Origin: Pilimelia terevasa
GTDB lineage: Bacteria > Actinomycetota > Actinomycetes > Mycobacteriales > Micromonosporaceae
Length of the DNA: 64,000 nt
NCBI RefSeq assembly: GCF_014647915.1
Contig: NZ_BMQC01000001.1
Coordinates: 549,914-613,913 of the forward strand
Direction of reading: 5' to 3'
The notes under the pieces were generated by a model. That model searched no databases. It was not told where the DNA came from and saw nothing but the letters and a program-made list of their open reading frames with translations. The position numbers and the translations under genes were made by a program. The number at the start of each line of letters is the position of its first letter. The first letter of the stretch is position 1. Shown here piece by piece: positions 38,310-47,700 of the stretch.

Positions 38310-39442
38310 GCGGCGCGGGGCGGCGCCGCGGCGATGGCGGTGCGCAGGCGCAGGGCGCCGGCCAGCGCGAGCCCCAGCCCGACCGCGGTGACGGCGGCGA
38401 CGGCGACGCGGGCGGCCGGCCCGCCCCACGTGGCCGGCGGCACGGCGCGGGCGAAGACGGCGGCGTTGGCGATCCCGGGGAACAGCCCGACGCAGGCGCC
38501 GGCCAGCGCGAGCGCGAAGTCGGCGGCGGGCCGCCGCAGCAGCGCGTACCCGCCCGCCGCGATCCCGCCGAGCGCGGTCAGGACCGGCCACACCTGCGCC
38601 TGCGCCAGGGCCAGGGCCAGCTCACCCACGGTGGCGGCGCCGGCGTCGCGCTCCCGGGCCACGGCGTAGGCCAGCGCGCCGCACCCGGCGCCGGCCGACA
38701 GGACGGCCAGCGTGACGGTGCCGAGCCGTCCGTACCAGCGCCGCGCCCCGGTCGTGCCGGGCGCCCCGGTCAGTCCGAGCAGGGCCACCAGGCCGACCCC
38801 GACGAGGGTGAGCAGCCACCACAGCGGGGCGGTCGGCGGCACCTGCGGCGTGACGGTGCCGGTGACGCTGGCGACGGTACCCGCGGCGGCAGTGCCGCCC
38901 ACGGCCGCGACGGGTACCGACCAGGCCCGCGCCGGCCCGGCGCGCGGGAGGTCGGCGGGCCAGGTGGCGCGGGGTTCGTGCCATCTGGCGACCGGCCGCG
39001 GGCTGACCCGCCGCCACTGCGGCGCGGCGCCGGGGTCGGCCTCGGCCGGCACGGGTGCCCCGGCGAGGGTCCGGTTCCGGTACGTGCTGGGGGAGCGGCT
39101 GTTCTCGTACGCGCCGTCGGGCCGGACCTGCAGGTACGGCTCGCCGGCCTCGCCGCGGACCTCCACCGTGGCCGGTCCGCGGTTGGTCAGTTGCAGCCGC
39201 GCCCCGGCCTCGATCGCGGTGACGGTGACGCCCGGCAGCGCGGGGGTGACGGCGAGGACGGCGACGCGGACGTCGGAGCCGCCGGGCGCCTCGTCCGAGT
39301 GCGCCGCCGCCGGGCCGGCCGCGCCGCCGGCCAGGACGAGGGCCGCGGCCAGCACCGCGCCGAGGCGGCGGCACGCGTCGGCCGCACGGCCGCGCCGGGC
39401 ACCGGTCGGGCCCGGGGTGCGGCCGTGCGGCCGGGGGGTCAC
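38291..39442 (-). CDS. Exported membrane protein, last gene of the ECF sigma operon
   Basis: 383 aa. A signal peptide ends GPAAA|HSDEA, so the mature protein would start with His48. An extracytoplasmic beta-rich region of about 150 residues (VTVTAIEAGARLQLTNRGPATVEVRG, then ENSRSPSTYRNRTLAG) is followed by about five membrane helices (residues 190-370). The pattern resembles conserved actinobacterial membrane proteins found near copper genes. The GTG start overlaps the stop of the DsbA-like gene, implying a joint function with it. Confidence 0.8.
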   Translation of the reverse strand: MTPRPHGRTPGPTGARRGRAADACRRLGAVLAAALVLAGGAAGPAAAHSDEAPGGSDVRVAVLAVTPALPGVTVTAIEAGARLQLTNRGPATVEVRGEAGEPYLQVRPDGAYENSRSPSTYRNRTLAGAPVPAEADPGAAPQWRRVSPRPVARWHEPRATWPADLPRAGPARAWSVPVAAVGGTAAAGTVASVTGTVTPQVPPTAPLWWLLTLVGVGLVALLGLTGAPGTTGARRWYGRLGTVTLAVLSAGAGCGALAYAVARERDAGAATVGELALALAQAQVWPVLTALGGIAAGGYALLRRPAADFALALAGACVGLFPGIANAAVFARAVPPATWGGPAARVAVAAVTAVGLGLALAGALRLRTAIAAAPPRAAQSRKP

Positions 39443-40140
39443 TGGCTGGCCGCCACCGCGGCGGTGATCGCCGCCGAGTTCGACTCCACCTTCTTGTCGT
39501 TGACGGTCACGTGCGGGGTGCTCTGCAACCCGCGGCGGGAGGCGGTCTCGGTGACGTGCCGGGCCCAGCCGCGGTACCGCTTGCTCTCGATACAGGTGGT
39601 GAAGTCCGGGCCGAGGCCGACGCCGCGGCCCAGCTCCGCGAGGGTGTCGTTGGGCAGGCCCGGGGTCAGCTCCTCCGGCTGCCGGGCGAACAGGACGTCG
39701 GTGTACTCGACGAACTTGCCGCCGTCCGCCGCGCAGCCCAGGGCCGCCGAGGCGCGCGTCGAGTACTCGGTGCCCTTGCTGGCGTGGTCGAGGATCGCCA
39801 CGGGGTGCGTCACGAGCGTGATCTTCTTCTCGTCGACCAGCTTGTTCAGGGTCGCCTTGGCCTCGGCCTCGAACTGCCTGCACGCCGGGCACATGAAGTC
39901 GACGTACACGTCCACCTTCACCTTGCCGGAGCCGCGCGGGATCCCGGTGTCGTCGCCCTGCGCCGTGCCCTTGGGCACGTTCACCTCGTCGACCTTGTTG
40001 CTGGCGTACACGCCGTAGCCGACGATCCCGGCGACCAGCAGCACCGCGACGGCGATGAGTGAGGCCCAGAACGTGCGCTGTCGGCGCTTCTCCGCGGCGA
40101 GGGTGGCGGCCATGGCCTGGCCGGCGGAACGCTTGCTCAT
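39439..40140 (-). CDS. Membrane-anchored DsbA-like thiol oxidoreductase
   Basis: 233 aa. One N-terminal membrane helix (FWASLIAVAVLLVAGIVGYGVYA) anchors a thioredoxin-fold domain with active site CPAC in VDFMCPACRQFE and the cis-Pro segment STPHVTVN. It should make, break or rearrange disulfides outside the membrane. It follows the MauE-like gene with an ATGA overlap; MauE/DsbA-like pairs are usually redox partners. Start ATG 40140 has GGAG 7 nt upstream. Confidence 0.92.
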   Translation of the reverse strand: MSKRSAGQAMAATLAAEKRRQRTFWASLIAVAVLLVAGIVGYGVYASNKVDEVNVPKGTAQGDDTGIPRGSGKVKVDVYVDFMCPACRQFEAEAKATLNKLVDEKKITLVTHPVAILDHASKGTEYSTRASAALGCAADGGKFVEYTDVLFARQPEELTPGLPNDTLAELGRGVGLGPDFTTCIESKRYRGWARHVTETASRRGLQSTPHVTVNDKKVESNSAAITAAVAASQ

Positions 40141-40763
40141 CGGTTCTCCTGTCGGGATGTGCGGTGTGGATCGTCGTCGCTGTCCGCCCACCCGGCCGGG
40201 GGCACGGCGGCGCCGGTCGGGAGCTGGGGGTCGCCGCGCAGCCAGTTGTCCGCGGCCAGCCACCCGCGCGGCCAGCGCAGGAGGAAGGCGCTCATGGCGA
40301 GGAAGCCGGCGTCGCGCAGCAGGTCCGCCAGGTAGGACGGGGACTGGCCGGCCGCCAGCTCGCCGCCGCCGCCGAAGCAGCCGCAGTCGATCGTCAGGCC
40401 CTTGCTCCAGGCCCAGATGATGCCGCCGACGAACGCGAGCAGCATGGCGGTGGACAGCGCCGCCGTCAGCCGCGTGGCGAGTCCGGCCAGCAGGAGCAGG
40501 CCGACGCCCAGCTCCACGAACGGCAGGACCGCCCCGACGGCCATGGCGACGTCGTAGGGCATGAGCTGGTAGGCGTGCACCACCCGCCCGGAGTGGTCCA
40601 GGTCGCCGACCTTCGCGCCGCCGGCCACCAGCCACACCGCGGTGAGCCCGAGCCGGACGAGGACGGTGAGCCAGGGCTGCGCGAGCCTCCAGCGACCGGC
40701 GGCGGACGCGCGGTCGGGGGCGGGGGTACCGGTCACACTGGTTGGTCGTTCGTGGTCGGTCAT
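40137..40763 (-). CDS. MauE/DoxX-family membrane protein
   Basis: 208 aa with four membrane helices; the CxC pair in LTIDCGCFGGGGEL lies at a membrane boundary and is typical of the MauE group, thought to pass reducing equivalents across the membrane. The C-terminal 50 residues are polar. It probably recycles the DsbA-like protein downstream. Confidence 0.88.
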   Translation of the reverse strand: MTDHERPTSVTGTPAPDRASAAGRWRLAQPWLTVLVRLGLTAVWLVAGGAKVGDLDHSGRVVHAYQLMPYDVAMAVGAVLPFVELGVGLLLLAGLATRLTAALSTAMLLAFVGGIIWAWSKGLTIDCGCFGGGGELAAGQSPSYLADLLRDAGFLAMSAFLLRWPRGWLAADNWLRGDPQLPTGAAVPPAGWADSDDDPHRTSRQENR

Positions 40764-40780
40764 CGGTTCCCCAGGTCGAG

Positions 40781-41386
40781 TTAGCTGGCGATCGCCTCCG
40801 CGTGCGCCGCCACCAGGTGGATGCGCGCCCGCGCCACCCGAGACCGGATCGTACCCACCGGCACACCCTCCACGCTGGCCGCCTCGGCGTACGACAGCCC
40901 CAGCACCTGGGTGAGGGTGAACGCGCTGCGCCGGTCCTCGGGCAGCCGGCGCAGCAGGTCGGCCGAACTGTACCCGCCCGCCGGGTCGGGCGCCGGGGCG
41001 CTCGTGGCGGCCGCGCCCACCAGCCGGTCGAACAGCCGGCGGCGCCGGGTCAGCGCGCGCAGGTGGTCGGCGCAGGTCCGGCGCGCGATGCCCAGCAGCC
41101 AGGTCCGCGCGGTGGAACGCCCCGCGAAGTCCGGTAGCGCCCGGAACGCCCGCAGGTACGTCTCCTGGGTCAGGTCGTCGGCGGCGCCCGGGTCGATCAG
41201 GGCGGCGACGAACCGCCACACCTCCGCCTGGGTCGCCCGGACGAAGGCGGCCTGCGCCACCGGGTCGCCGTCGCGGGCGGCCAGCGCCCACTCGGTGGCC
41301 GGGTCCGCCGGCCCGGGCGGCGGCGCGGGGACGCCGGCCGGCCCCGGGGCGGGGACGTCCGCGGCGGGGAGCTGCCAGGCGACCAT
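40781..41386 (-). CDS. ECF-type RNA polymerase sigma factor
   Basis: 201 aa. Region 2 (VWRFVAALIDPGAADDLTQETYLRAFRALPDF) and region 4 (LPEDRRSAFTLTQVLGLSYAEAASVEGVPVGTIRSRVARARIHLV) are intact. ATG 41386 lies 8 nt after a TAGTCT box. It heads a four-gene operon (sigma, MauE-like, DsbA-like, membrane protein), and a zinc-finger anti-sigma gene is divergent, suggesting control by a redox or metal signal. Confidence 0.93.
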   Translation of the reverse strand: MVAWQLPAADVPAPGPAGVPAPPPGPADPATEWALAARDGDPVAQAAFVRATQAEVWRFVAALIDPGAADDLTQETYLRAFRALPDFAGRSTARTWLLGIARRTCADHLRALTRRRRLFDRLVGAAATSAPAPDPAGGYSSADLLRRLPEDRRSAFTLTQVLGLSYAEAASVEGVPVGTIRSRVARARIHLVAAHAEAIAS

Positions 41387-41394
41387 GGCTGTCG

Positions 41395-41400
41395 AGACTA
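41395..41400 (-). promoter_or_regulatory. -10 box TAGTCT of the sigma factor gene
   Basis: On the minus strand TAGTCT ends 8 nt before ATG 41386, close to a leaderless arrangement. Confidence 0.4.
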
Positions 41401-41451
41401 CGCGGCCGCCCCCGCGGCGTCGCCACCCACACCGCCGGGAACTTTCCGACG

Positions 41452-42108
41452 ATGGTCGGCGACTACCCACCCATGAGCTGTGCACAGATCAGGGAAGGGC
41501 TGTCGGCCCGCCTCGACGGCGAGTCCGACGGGTACCCGGCCGGCGTGGTCGACGCGCACCTCGCCGGGTGCCCGGCCTGCGCGTCCTGGCTCACGCGGGC
41601 CCAGCGGGTGACCCGCGTGGTGCGGATCCGACCCGCCGCCGTACCCGACCTCACGGCCTCCGTCCTCGCGGCGGTCGCCGCCGACGCCCGGTCGCCCCGG
41701 CCGGCCGGGGCGCTGCCCGGCTGGCGGCAGATCCTGCGGCTGGCGGTGGGCGTCGCGGCCTTCGGCCAGCTTGTGATCGCCCTGCCGGCGCTGCTGCTCG
41801 GCGGCGCCGGGCTGACCGGCGACCTGCACACCGGGCGGGAGATGGCGTCCTTCGACGTGGCCCTCGCCGTCGGGTTCGCGCTGGCGGCGTGGCGGCCGCA
41901 GCGGGTCCGCGCGGTCCTGCCCGTGGCCCTGGTGCTGGCCGCCCTGCTGGCCGGGACGAGCCTGGTCGACCTGGTCCGCGCCCAGGCGGCCCCCTGGCAG
42001 GAGGTCGGCCACCTGGTGACCGTCGTCCAGGCGGCCCTGCTGTGGGCGCTGGGCCGCGCCGAGCGTCACCGCGCCCCCGCCGCCGCGACGCGCCCGGTGG
42101 CCGTCTGA
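41452..42108 (+). CDS. Zinc-finger anti-sigma factor, membrane-bound
   Basis: 218 aa (or 211 from ATG 41473). The cytoplasmic start SCAQIREGLSARLDGE and HLAGCPACASWL is the anti-sigma zinc-finger (His-x3-Cys-x2-Cys), and the remainder has about four membrane helices (LRLAVGVAAFGQLVIALPALLL, FDVALAVGFALAAW and others). It should hold the divergently encoded sigma factor until released by a signal. It may be cotranscribed with copC-copD. Confidence 0.88.
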   Translation: MVGDYPPMSCAQIREGLSARLDGESDGYPAGVVDAHLAGCPACASWLTRAQRVTRVVRIRPAAVPDLTASVLAAVAADARSPRPAGALPGWRQILRLAVGVAAFGQLVIALPALLLGGAGLTGDLHTGREMASFDVALAVGFALAAWRPQRVRAVLPVALVLAALLAGTSLVDLVRAQAAPWQEVGHLVTVVQAALLWALGRAERHRAPAAATRPVAV

Positions 42109-42153
42109 GCCGACGCGACTTGCGCCGGCCACCCGATCAGAGAGCATGACGGC

Positions 42154-43854
42154 ATGACAGATTCCACCCGGTCGCTCCCGCGCGGCCCCGGTCCCGCGCC
42201 GCGCGGGCCGCGGCGCGGGCTCCGCCGCGTCCTCGCCCTGCTCGGCGCGGCCGCGGCGCTCGCCGTCGCCGCCCTGCTGCCCGCCACGCCGGCCAGCGCC
42301 CACGCGACGGTCGTCGGGACCAACCCGAAGGCCGGTTCGGTGATCCCCACGGCGCCGGCGCAGGTGACGGTGGAGTTCAGCGAGCCCGTCTCCATGGTGT
42401 CGGAGAAGATCCGGGTGATCGGCCCCGACGGCAAGCGGCACGACGCCGAGGACCCGCGGACCGAGGGCAGCCGGGTCACCATCCCCATGCGCCCGGACGC
42501 ACCCAACGGCACCTACCTGGTCTCGTACCGGATCATCTCGGCGGACAGCCACCCGGTCCCGGGCGGCTTCACCTACAGCGTCGGCGCCCCCTCGGCCAAC
42601 CCGCCGAAGTTGACGGACGCCGCCGCCGAGGTGGACCCGTGGGTCCGCGGGGCGGTGTCGCTGAGCAAGTTCGCCGGGTACGCCGGCCTGGTCCTGGTCG
42701 TCGGCGCCACCCTCGTGCTGGGGCTGCTGTGGCCGCAGCGCCTGGACCGCCGGAGTCCGACCCGGCTCGCCTGGTGGGGCCTCGGGACGGTCGCCTTCGC
42801 CACCGTGCTGGCGCTGGTGGTCCAGGCGCCCTACCGGTCCGGCCGGGGCCTGTTCAGCGTGTCAGCGGCGGACCTGCAACAGGTCCTGGCGAACGAGTTC
42901 GGCACCGGGCACCTGATCCGGCTCGGCGTCATCGCCGCGGTCGCCTTCCTGCTGCCGCCGATCCTGGGCGGCCGGGCGACGAAGGTCGACGCGATCCCCG
43001 CCGTCGTCCTGGCGATCATCGGCATGGGCACCTGGCCGATCTCGGGCCACGCCGCCGCGTCGGTGCTGCCGTACGTCTCGGTGATCGCCGACTCGTTCCA
43101 CGTCGCGGGCGCCGCCATCTGGATCGGCGGCCTGGTGATGCTGTTCGGGTACCTGCTGCGCCAGGCCAACGAGGTGGAGCTTGGCGCGATCCTGCCGATC
43201 TGGTCGCGCTGGGCGATGCTCGCCGTCGCCGCGGTGGTACTGGCGGGGACGGTCCAGGGGCTGCTGGAGGTCAGCAGCCTGGACGGGCTGTTCGGCACGG
43301 CGTACGGCCAGCTCCTGCTCGTCAAGATCGTGCTCTTCCTGCTGGTCGTCGGCGCGGCCACCTACGCCCGGCGGCTGGTCGACGAGGCCGGGACCGCGGC
43401 GGCGCCGCGCCGGCTGCGGCAGGTCGTCCTGGCCGAGGTGGTCGGCACCGTGCTGGTGCTCGGGGTCAGCTCCGTGCTCGTGCAGACCGCCCCGGCCCGC
43501 AGCGCCACCGCGGAGGGCGAGCTGGGCGCGGGCCTGCCGTTCAGCGGTACGGCCGTCACCTCGCTGTTCACCCTCCAGGTCGAGTTGAGCCCCGCCCGCC
43601 CGGGCCCCAACGACCTGCATCTCTATGCCTACACCGCCGACGGCCAGGCGAAGAACGTGATCGAGTGGAAGGCGACCGCCACGCTCCCGTCGGCGGGGGT
43701 CGAGGAGGTGGCGATCCCGATGGTGAAGCTCACCGACAACCACGCGAGCGGGCAGTTCTCGCCGCCGACCGCCGGGCAGTGGCGGATGAAGTTCACGGCG
43801 CGCACCTCCGACATCGACGAGGCAACCGTGACCGTTACGGTGCCGGTCTCGTAA
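42154..43854 (+). CDS. Copper resistance protein, CopC-CopD fusion
   Basis: 566 aa. A signal peptide ends PASA|HATVVG, giving a mature N-terminal His (His50). Residues 50-145 are CopC, with the conserved Asp131 and His133 in SADSHPVPGG as further copper ligands. Residues about 160-460 are the eight-helix CopD domain (GYAGLVLVVGATLVLGL, then ADSFHVAGAAIWIGGLVMLF with histidines). A final beta-rich extracytoplasmic domain of about 110 residues follows. It likely binds copper outside and imports or transfers it. Confidence 0.93.
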   Translation: MTDSTRSLPRGPGPAPRGPRRGLRRVLALLGAAAALAVAALLPATPASAHATVVGTNPKAGSVIPTAPAQVTVEFSEPVSMVSEKIRVIGPDGKRHDAEDPRTEGSRVTIPMRPDAPNGTYLVSYRIISADSHPVPGGFTYSVGAPSANPPKLTDAAAEVDPWVRGAVSLSKFAGYAGLVLVVGATLVLGLLWPQRLDRRSPTRLAWWGLGTVAFATVLALVVQAPYRSGRGLFSVSAADLQQVLANEFGTGHLIRLGVIAAVAFLLPPILGGRATKVDAIPAVVLAIIGMGTWPISGHAAASVLPYVSVIADSFHVAGAAIWIGGLVMLFGYLLRQANEVELGAILPIWSRWAMLAVAAVVLAGTVQGLLEVSSLDGLFGTAYGQLLLVKIVLFLLVVGAATYARRLVDEAGTAAAPRRLRQVVLAEVVGTVLVLGVSSVLVQTAPARSATAEGELGAGLPFSGTAVTSLFTLQVELSPARPGPNDLHLYAYTADGQAKNVIEWKATATLPSAGVEEVAIPMVKLTDNHASGQFSPPTAGQWRMKFTARTSDIDEATVTVTVPVS

Positions 43855-43887
43855 CAGGTCTCGTAACACCGAGGAAAGGGAAAGTCC

Positions 43888-44607
43888 ATGCTCCGTCTCC
43901 GCTCCGCGCTCCCCGCGGTGCTGCTCGCGGCCTCGGCCTCGGCCGGCGCCGTGCTGCTCGCCGGCGGGCCGGCCCTCGCCCACGTGACGGTGAGCGCCGA
44001 CAAGCCCGTCCAGGGCGGGTTCGCCCGGGTCGGCGTCCGCGTGCCGAACGAGAGCGCCACGGCCCGCACGGTCAAGCTGGAGGTCACGCTCCCGACCGAC
44101 CAGCCGATCGCCTCGGTCGCCACCCAGCCGGTGCCGGGCTGGACCGCCGCGGCCGTCAAGGGTGCGCCGGCCAAGCCGGTCAACTCCCACGGCCGCGAGA
44201 TCAAGGAGGTCGTCACCAAGATCACCTGGACGGCTGTCGGGGCGGGCGGCGTGGCGCCGGGCGAGTTCCAGGAGTTCCCGGTCTCCATGGGGCCGCTGCC
44301 GCACGCCGACCAGCTCGTCTTCAAGGCGGTGCAGACGTACTCCGACGGCACCGTCGCCCGGTGGATCCAGGAGTCGGCGGCCGGTGCGGAGGAGCCGGAG
44401 AACCCGGCGCCGGTGCTGCGGCTGGCCGCGGCCGCCGAGGGCGACGAGCACGGCGACGGCGCCGCCAAGAAGGACGACCACGACAAGTCCTCCGGCAGCG
44501 GCGCCGCGCTCGGCTTCGGGATCGCCGGCTTAGCCCTGGGCATCGTCGGCGCGGTGCTCGGCGGCCTCGCCCTGGCCCGCACCCGGCGCAGTACGCCTGC
44601 CGCCTGA
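43888..44607 (+). CDS. YcnI-family copper-binding membrane protein
   Basis: 239 aa. The signal peptide ends PALA|HVTVSA, so His32 becomes the N-terminus; YcnI proteins bind copper through this N-terminal histidine. The DUF1775 domain spans residues 32-175, followed by a His/Asp-containing linker (EGDEHGDGAAKKDDHDKS) and one C-terminal membrane helix. It starts 33 nt after copC-copD behind a GAGGAAAGGG site, so the two are cotranscribed. Confidence 0.93.
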   Translation: MLRLRSALPAVLLAASASAGAVLLAGGPALAHVTVSADKPVQGGFARVGVRVPNESATARTVKLEVTLPTDQPIASVATQPVPGWTAAAVKGAPAKPVNSHGREIKEVVTKITWTAVGAGGVAPGEFQEFPVSMGPLPHADQLVFKAVQTYSDGTVARWIQESAAGAEEPENPAPVLRLAAAAEGDEHGDGAAKKDDHDKSSGSGAALGFGIAGLALGIVGAVLGGLALARTRRSTPAA

Positions 44608-44755
44608 CGCCCACCGTCTGACCGCCGCGGACCCCGCACCCGTCGAGGGGCGGGGTCCGCGCGTGCACGCGGGAAGGGTTGTGAGCTATTTGGGGTGATT
44701 GGGACTTTCGTGGGTTGTATGTTCCGCTCTGTACTTGCTACAGGGGGGAAGTACT

Positions 44756-47700
44756 ATGCGGGTGCTGCGGACGGTCGCGGGAATACTGCTGCTCGTGGTC
44801 GGGATGCCGATCGTGCTGGGCGGCGTCGCGTTGGTCATGATCGGCGGACACCGGGGGGCCGGGGGTGCGTTCACCGCGCCGGTCCAGCGGATCGACACGG
44901 CCGGGTACGCACTGCTGGTACCCGACCTGGACGGCCTGCTCGGCGCGCAGGCGCCGTTCGCCCGGGTGGACGAGACCCGACTGCGCATCGTCGCGCGGAC
45001 CGCCGCCGGTCCCGCCTTCGTCGGTCTCACCACCGACCGCCAGGCCGCCGACTACCTCGGCCCGATCCGGCACACCCGGCTCAGCGAGGTGCGGCTCACC
45101 CGCGGCGAGCTGCCCACCCGGGTCAACTACCTCAGCGGCGCCGCGGTCCCGGTCGCGCCGCCCAGCGCGCAGGGCTTCTGGACCCGCGCGGCCACCGGCG
45201 CGATCGACGTCACCCCCGCCGCGCACCGCGGTTCCGCGATGGCGCTGGTGGTGATGGCACCCGACGGCGGACTCCCGCGCCACATCTGGCTCACCGCCGA
45301 ACTCCGGCCCGGCTGGCTCGACTCCACCGCGTGGGGCCTGGCCGTCCTCGGCCTGACCCTGCTGGCCTTCGGCGTCCTGCTGCTGGCCTGGCCGGCCAAG
45401 CCGCGCGAGGTCGTGTACGTGGTGGACCCCCAGCAGGTCGCGGAGGTCGCGGCGCACCTGGGCATTCCGCTGCCGCCGGCCGAGTCGCTGTCCGGCCGGT
45501 ACGCGGTGGCCGTCCCGGACCCGGCCGCGCCGGGGCCGGTCGCGCCTGTCACCGCCGCACCGTCCGAGGGCGCGTCCTCGGCGGAGGCGTCGTCCGCGGC
45601 GCTGTGCGCGGACGCGGGCGCTTCGGGGTCGGGCGTTTCGGGGTCGGGGGCCTCGGGATCGGGGTCCACCGAGGCGGGGGCGACCGGCGGCGCGGGGAGC
45701 GGGCGGGTGGCGGCGGTACCTCCGCAACCTGTCCCCGCCATCTTGCCGGGCGCCTACTCCCCGTTGATTAAGGCCACGACCGGCTCCGGTGGCTCGGCGT
45801 TCTCCGGCCCGGCGTTCTCCGGCGTGGCGCCTGCCGCGCCGCGGGTCCCCTCGTCCGCGACGATCACGCCGCCGACGGCCTCGACCGCGGATCTGCTCGC
45901 GCCGCCCGTAGAGGAGGCCACCGCGCCGCCCGACGCGGAGAGGCTCCTCCGCGCCGCCGGTTCCGCGGAGCCGGCGGCCGACGAGTCGCCGGCCGTCGCT
46001 GCGGCGGTGGTGGCACCCGGATCCGCCGCACCGCGCGAGGGGGAGCTGCCCGACGGCGCATCGGTCGACCGCACCGGCGACCGCGACGCCTCGAACGGCC
46101 TCGGCTTGGCGAACAACCTCGACATGTCGAACGACCTTGACATGTCGAACGACCTTGACATGTCGGACGACCTTGACATGTCGGACGACCTTGGCAAGCC
46201 GAGCGACCTTGGCAGGTCGAGCGACATCCGAACGTTGAGTGATCTCGATGCCTTGAGCGGTCGGGGCACGTTGACCGATCTGGGAACGCTGAGCGACCTT
46301 GGCTTCGTCGACGAGGTCGACGGGCCGAGCGATCCCGACGGTGCCTACGGGCTCGGTGCGCCACTCGGTGCGCAAACCCCGGGTGACTTCGGCGGCGTCG
46401 GCGAGGACCGCCCAATGGCATCCCTCACGGTGGCCGACCCGGGTGCCACCGTCGACCCGGGTGCCGCGGCCGACGCTGCGGCACCCGGCGGCAGGACACC
46501 CGGCAGCGCCCCTCCCGCTGTTCACGCCGCCGACAACGTGTCCGGCGACAGCTCGATCACCAACGCCGGCGTCACCGGTGTCGCTGGCGCGGCCGCGGCG
46601 GACCGCGTCCCTGCGGTGACGGGCGCGACCGCGGTGAACGGTCCGTCCGAGGGCGGCGAGACAACCGCCGATGAGGAAATGACCGCGTGCGTTGAAGCGA
46701 GCACGGCCGATGCTGTGGGCGCGATCGCCGCCGCCGGGCCACGCGCGGTCGACCTGGTCACGCCGGTCGGCGCCTCCGGCGATACGGCGGCCGCCGACGG
46801 CGCCGAGCCGGGCTGCGACGCGGCGGTCGGTGGGGCGGCGGGACCTTCCCACCTGTCCCCGGCAGTCGACGCCGCTCCAGGTCTGCCCGGCGCACACCTT
46901 TCCGGAGCGGGCTGCGCCGGACTGTCCGACCTGGAGGACGACCGCGCCGCGCCGACGGGAACGGTTCTCGATCAGGGACCTGTCGCCGCCGACCCGGGCG
47001 GTACCTCAGCGGCAACCGCGGTGTCGGCCACCCCGGCCGACCTGTCCGCGGACCAGAGCGAGGACACGCCGTACTCCCGCGCAACCGCGTCCGCGGACGG
47101 CGCCGCCGCAGGCGCCGAGCAGTTCGCCGATCCCGTGGACCTCCTGACGGACTCCGCCGTCCTGGATCCGGCCGCCCCGCTGCGCGCGTACGCGGTCGCG
47201 GCCGGTTCGGATGACCCGCCACTGGCGACGGCCGCCCTCACCGCCATCGGCTCCCACCGCCACCCGCGCGCCGGCACCATAACGGAGGCGGCCCCTGACG
47301 CGATGACAGCCTGTGCGGCGAACCCCGACACCGCCGGGACCGCCGAGGCGAAGGAACCCGGCGCGGAGAATTCCGTGGTTGCCGCCGTGGTTGCGGACCC
47401 CGTGGTTGCGGACGCCGCGGTTGCCTGTGTCGATCCCGTGGCCGCAGATGCCGTGGCCGCCGGCAGCGCCGGCGAGGCCGTCGTGAAGGCCGAGTCGTCC
47501 CCCGCCACGGCCGACCCGGCGCCGTCCGAGGTCGGCGCCCTTCAACCCGCCGCCGAGGTGTCCCGCCCTGCTCCACGTCAGCCCCGCGCCGCCCGTGCGG
47601 TACCGCCGGCCGCCGACCAGGACGCCCCGGCCGGCAGCGGCCAACCGGACTCCCCGACCGACCCGCTCCGTCTGACACCGGCCACCGATCCGGCGGGCGA

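Noticed and set aside
41437..41457. GGAAC ... GTC as an ECF-type promoter for the anti-sigma gene
   Set aside because: The spacing between GGAAC and GTC is 12 nt, too short for an ECF promoter (about 16).
46103..46228. Tandem repeats considered as a CRISPR array
   Set aside because: There are no spacers between units, the units are 18 bp and in frame within a coding region, and no cas genes are near.
44738..46897. 719-aa minus-strand open frame opposite the large membrane protein
   Set aside because: No start context, no domains, and Arg/Gly-rich shadow composition.
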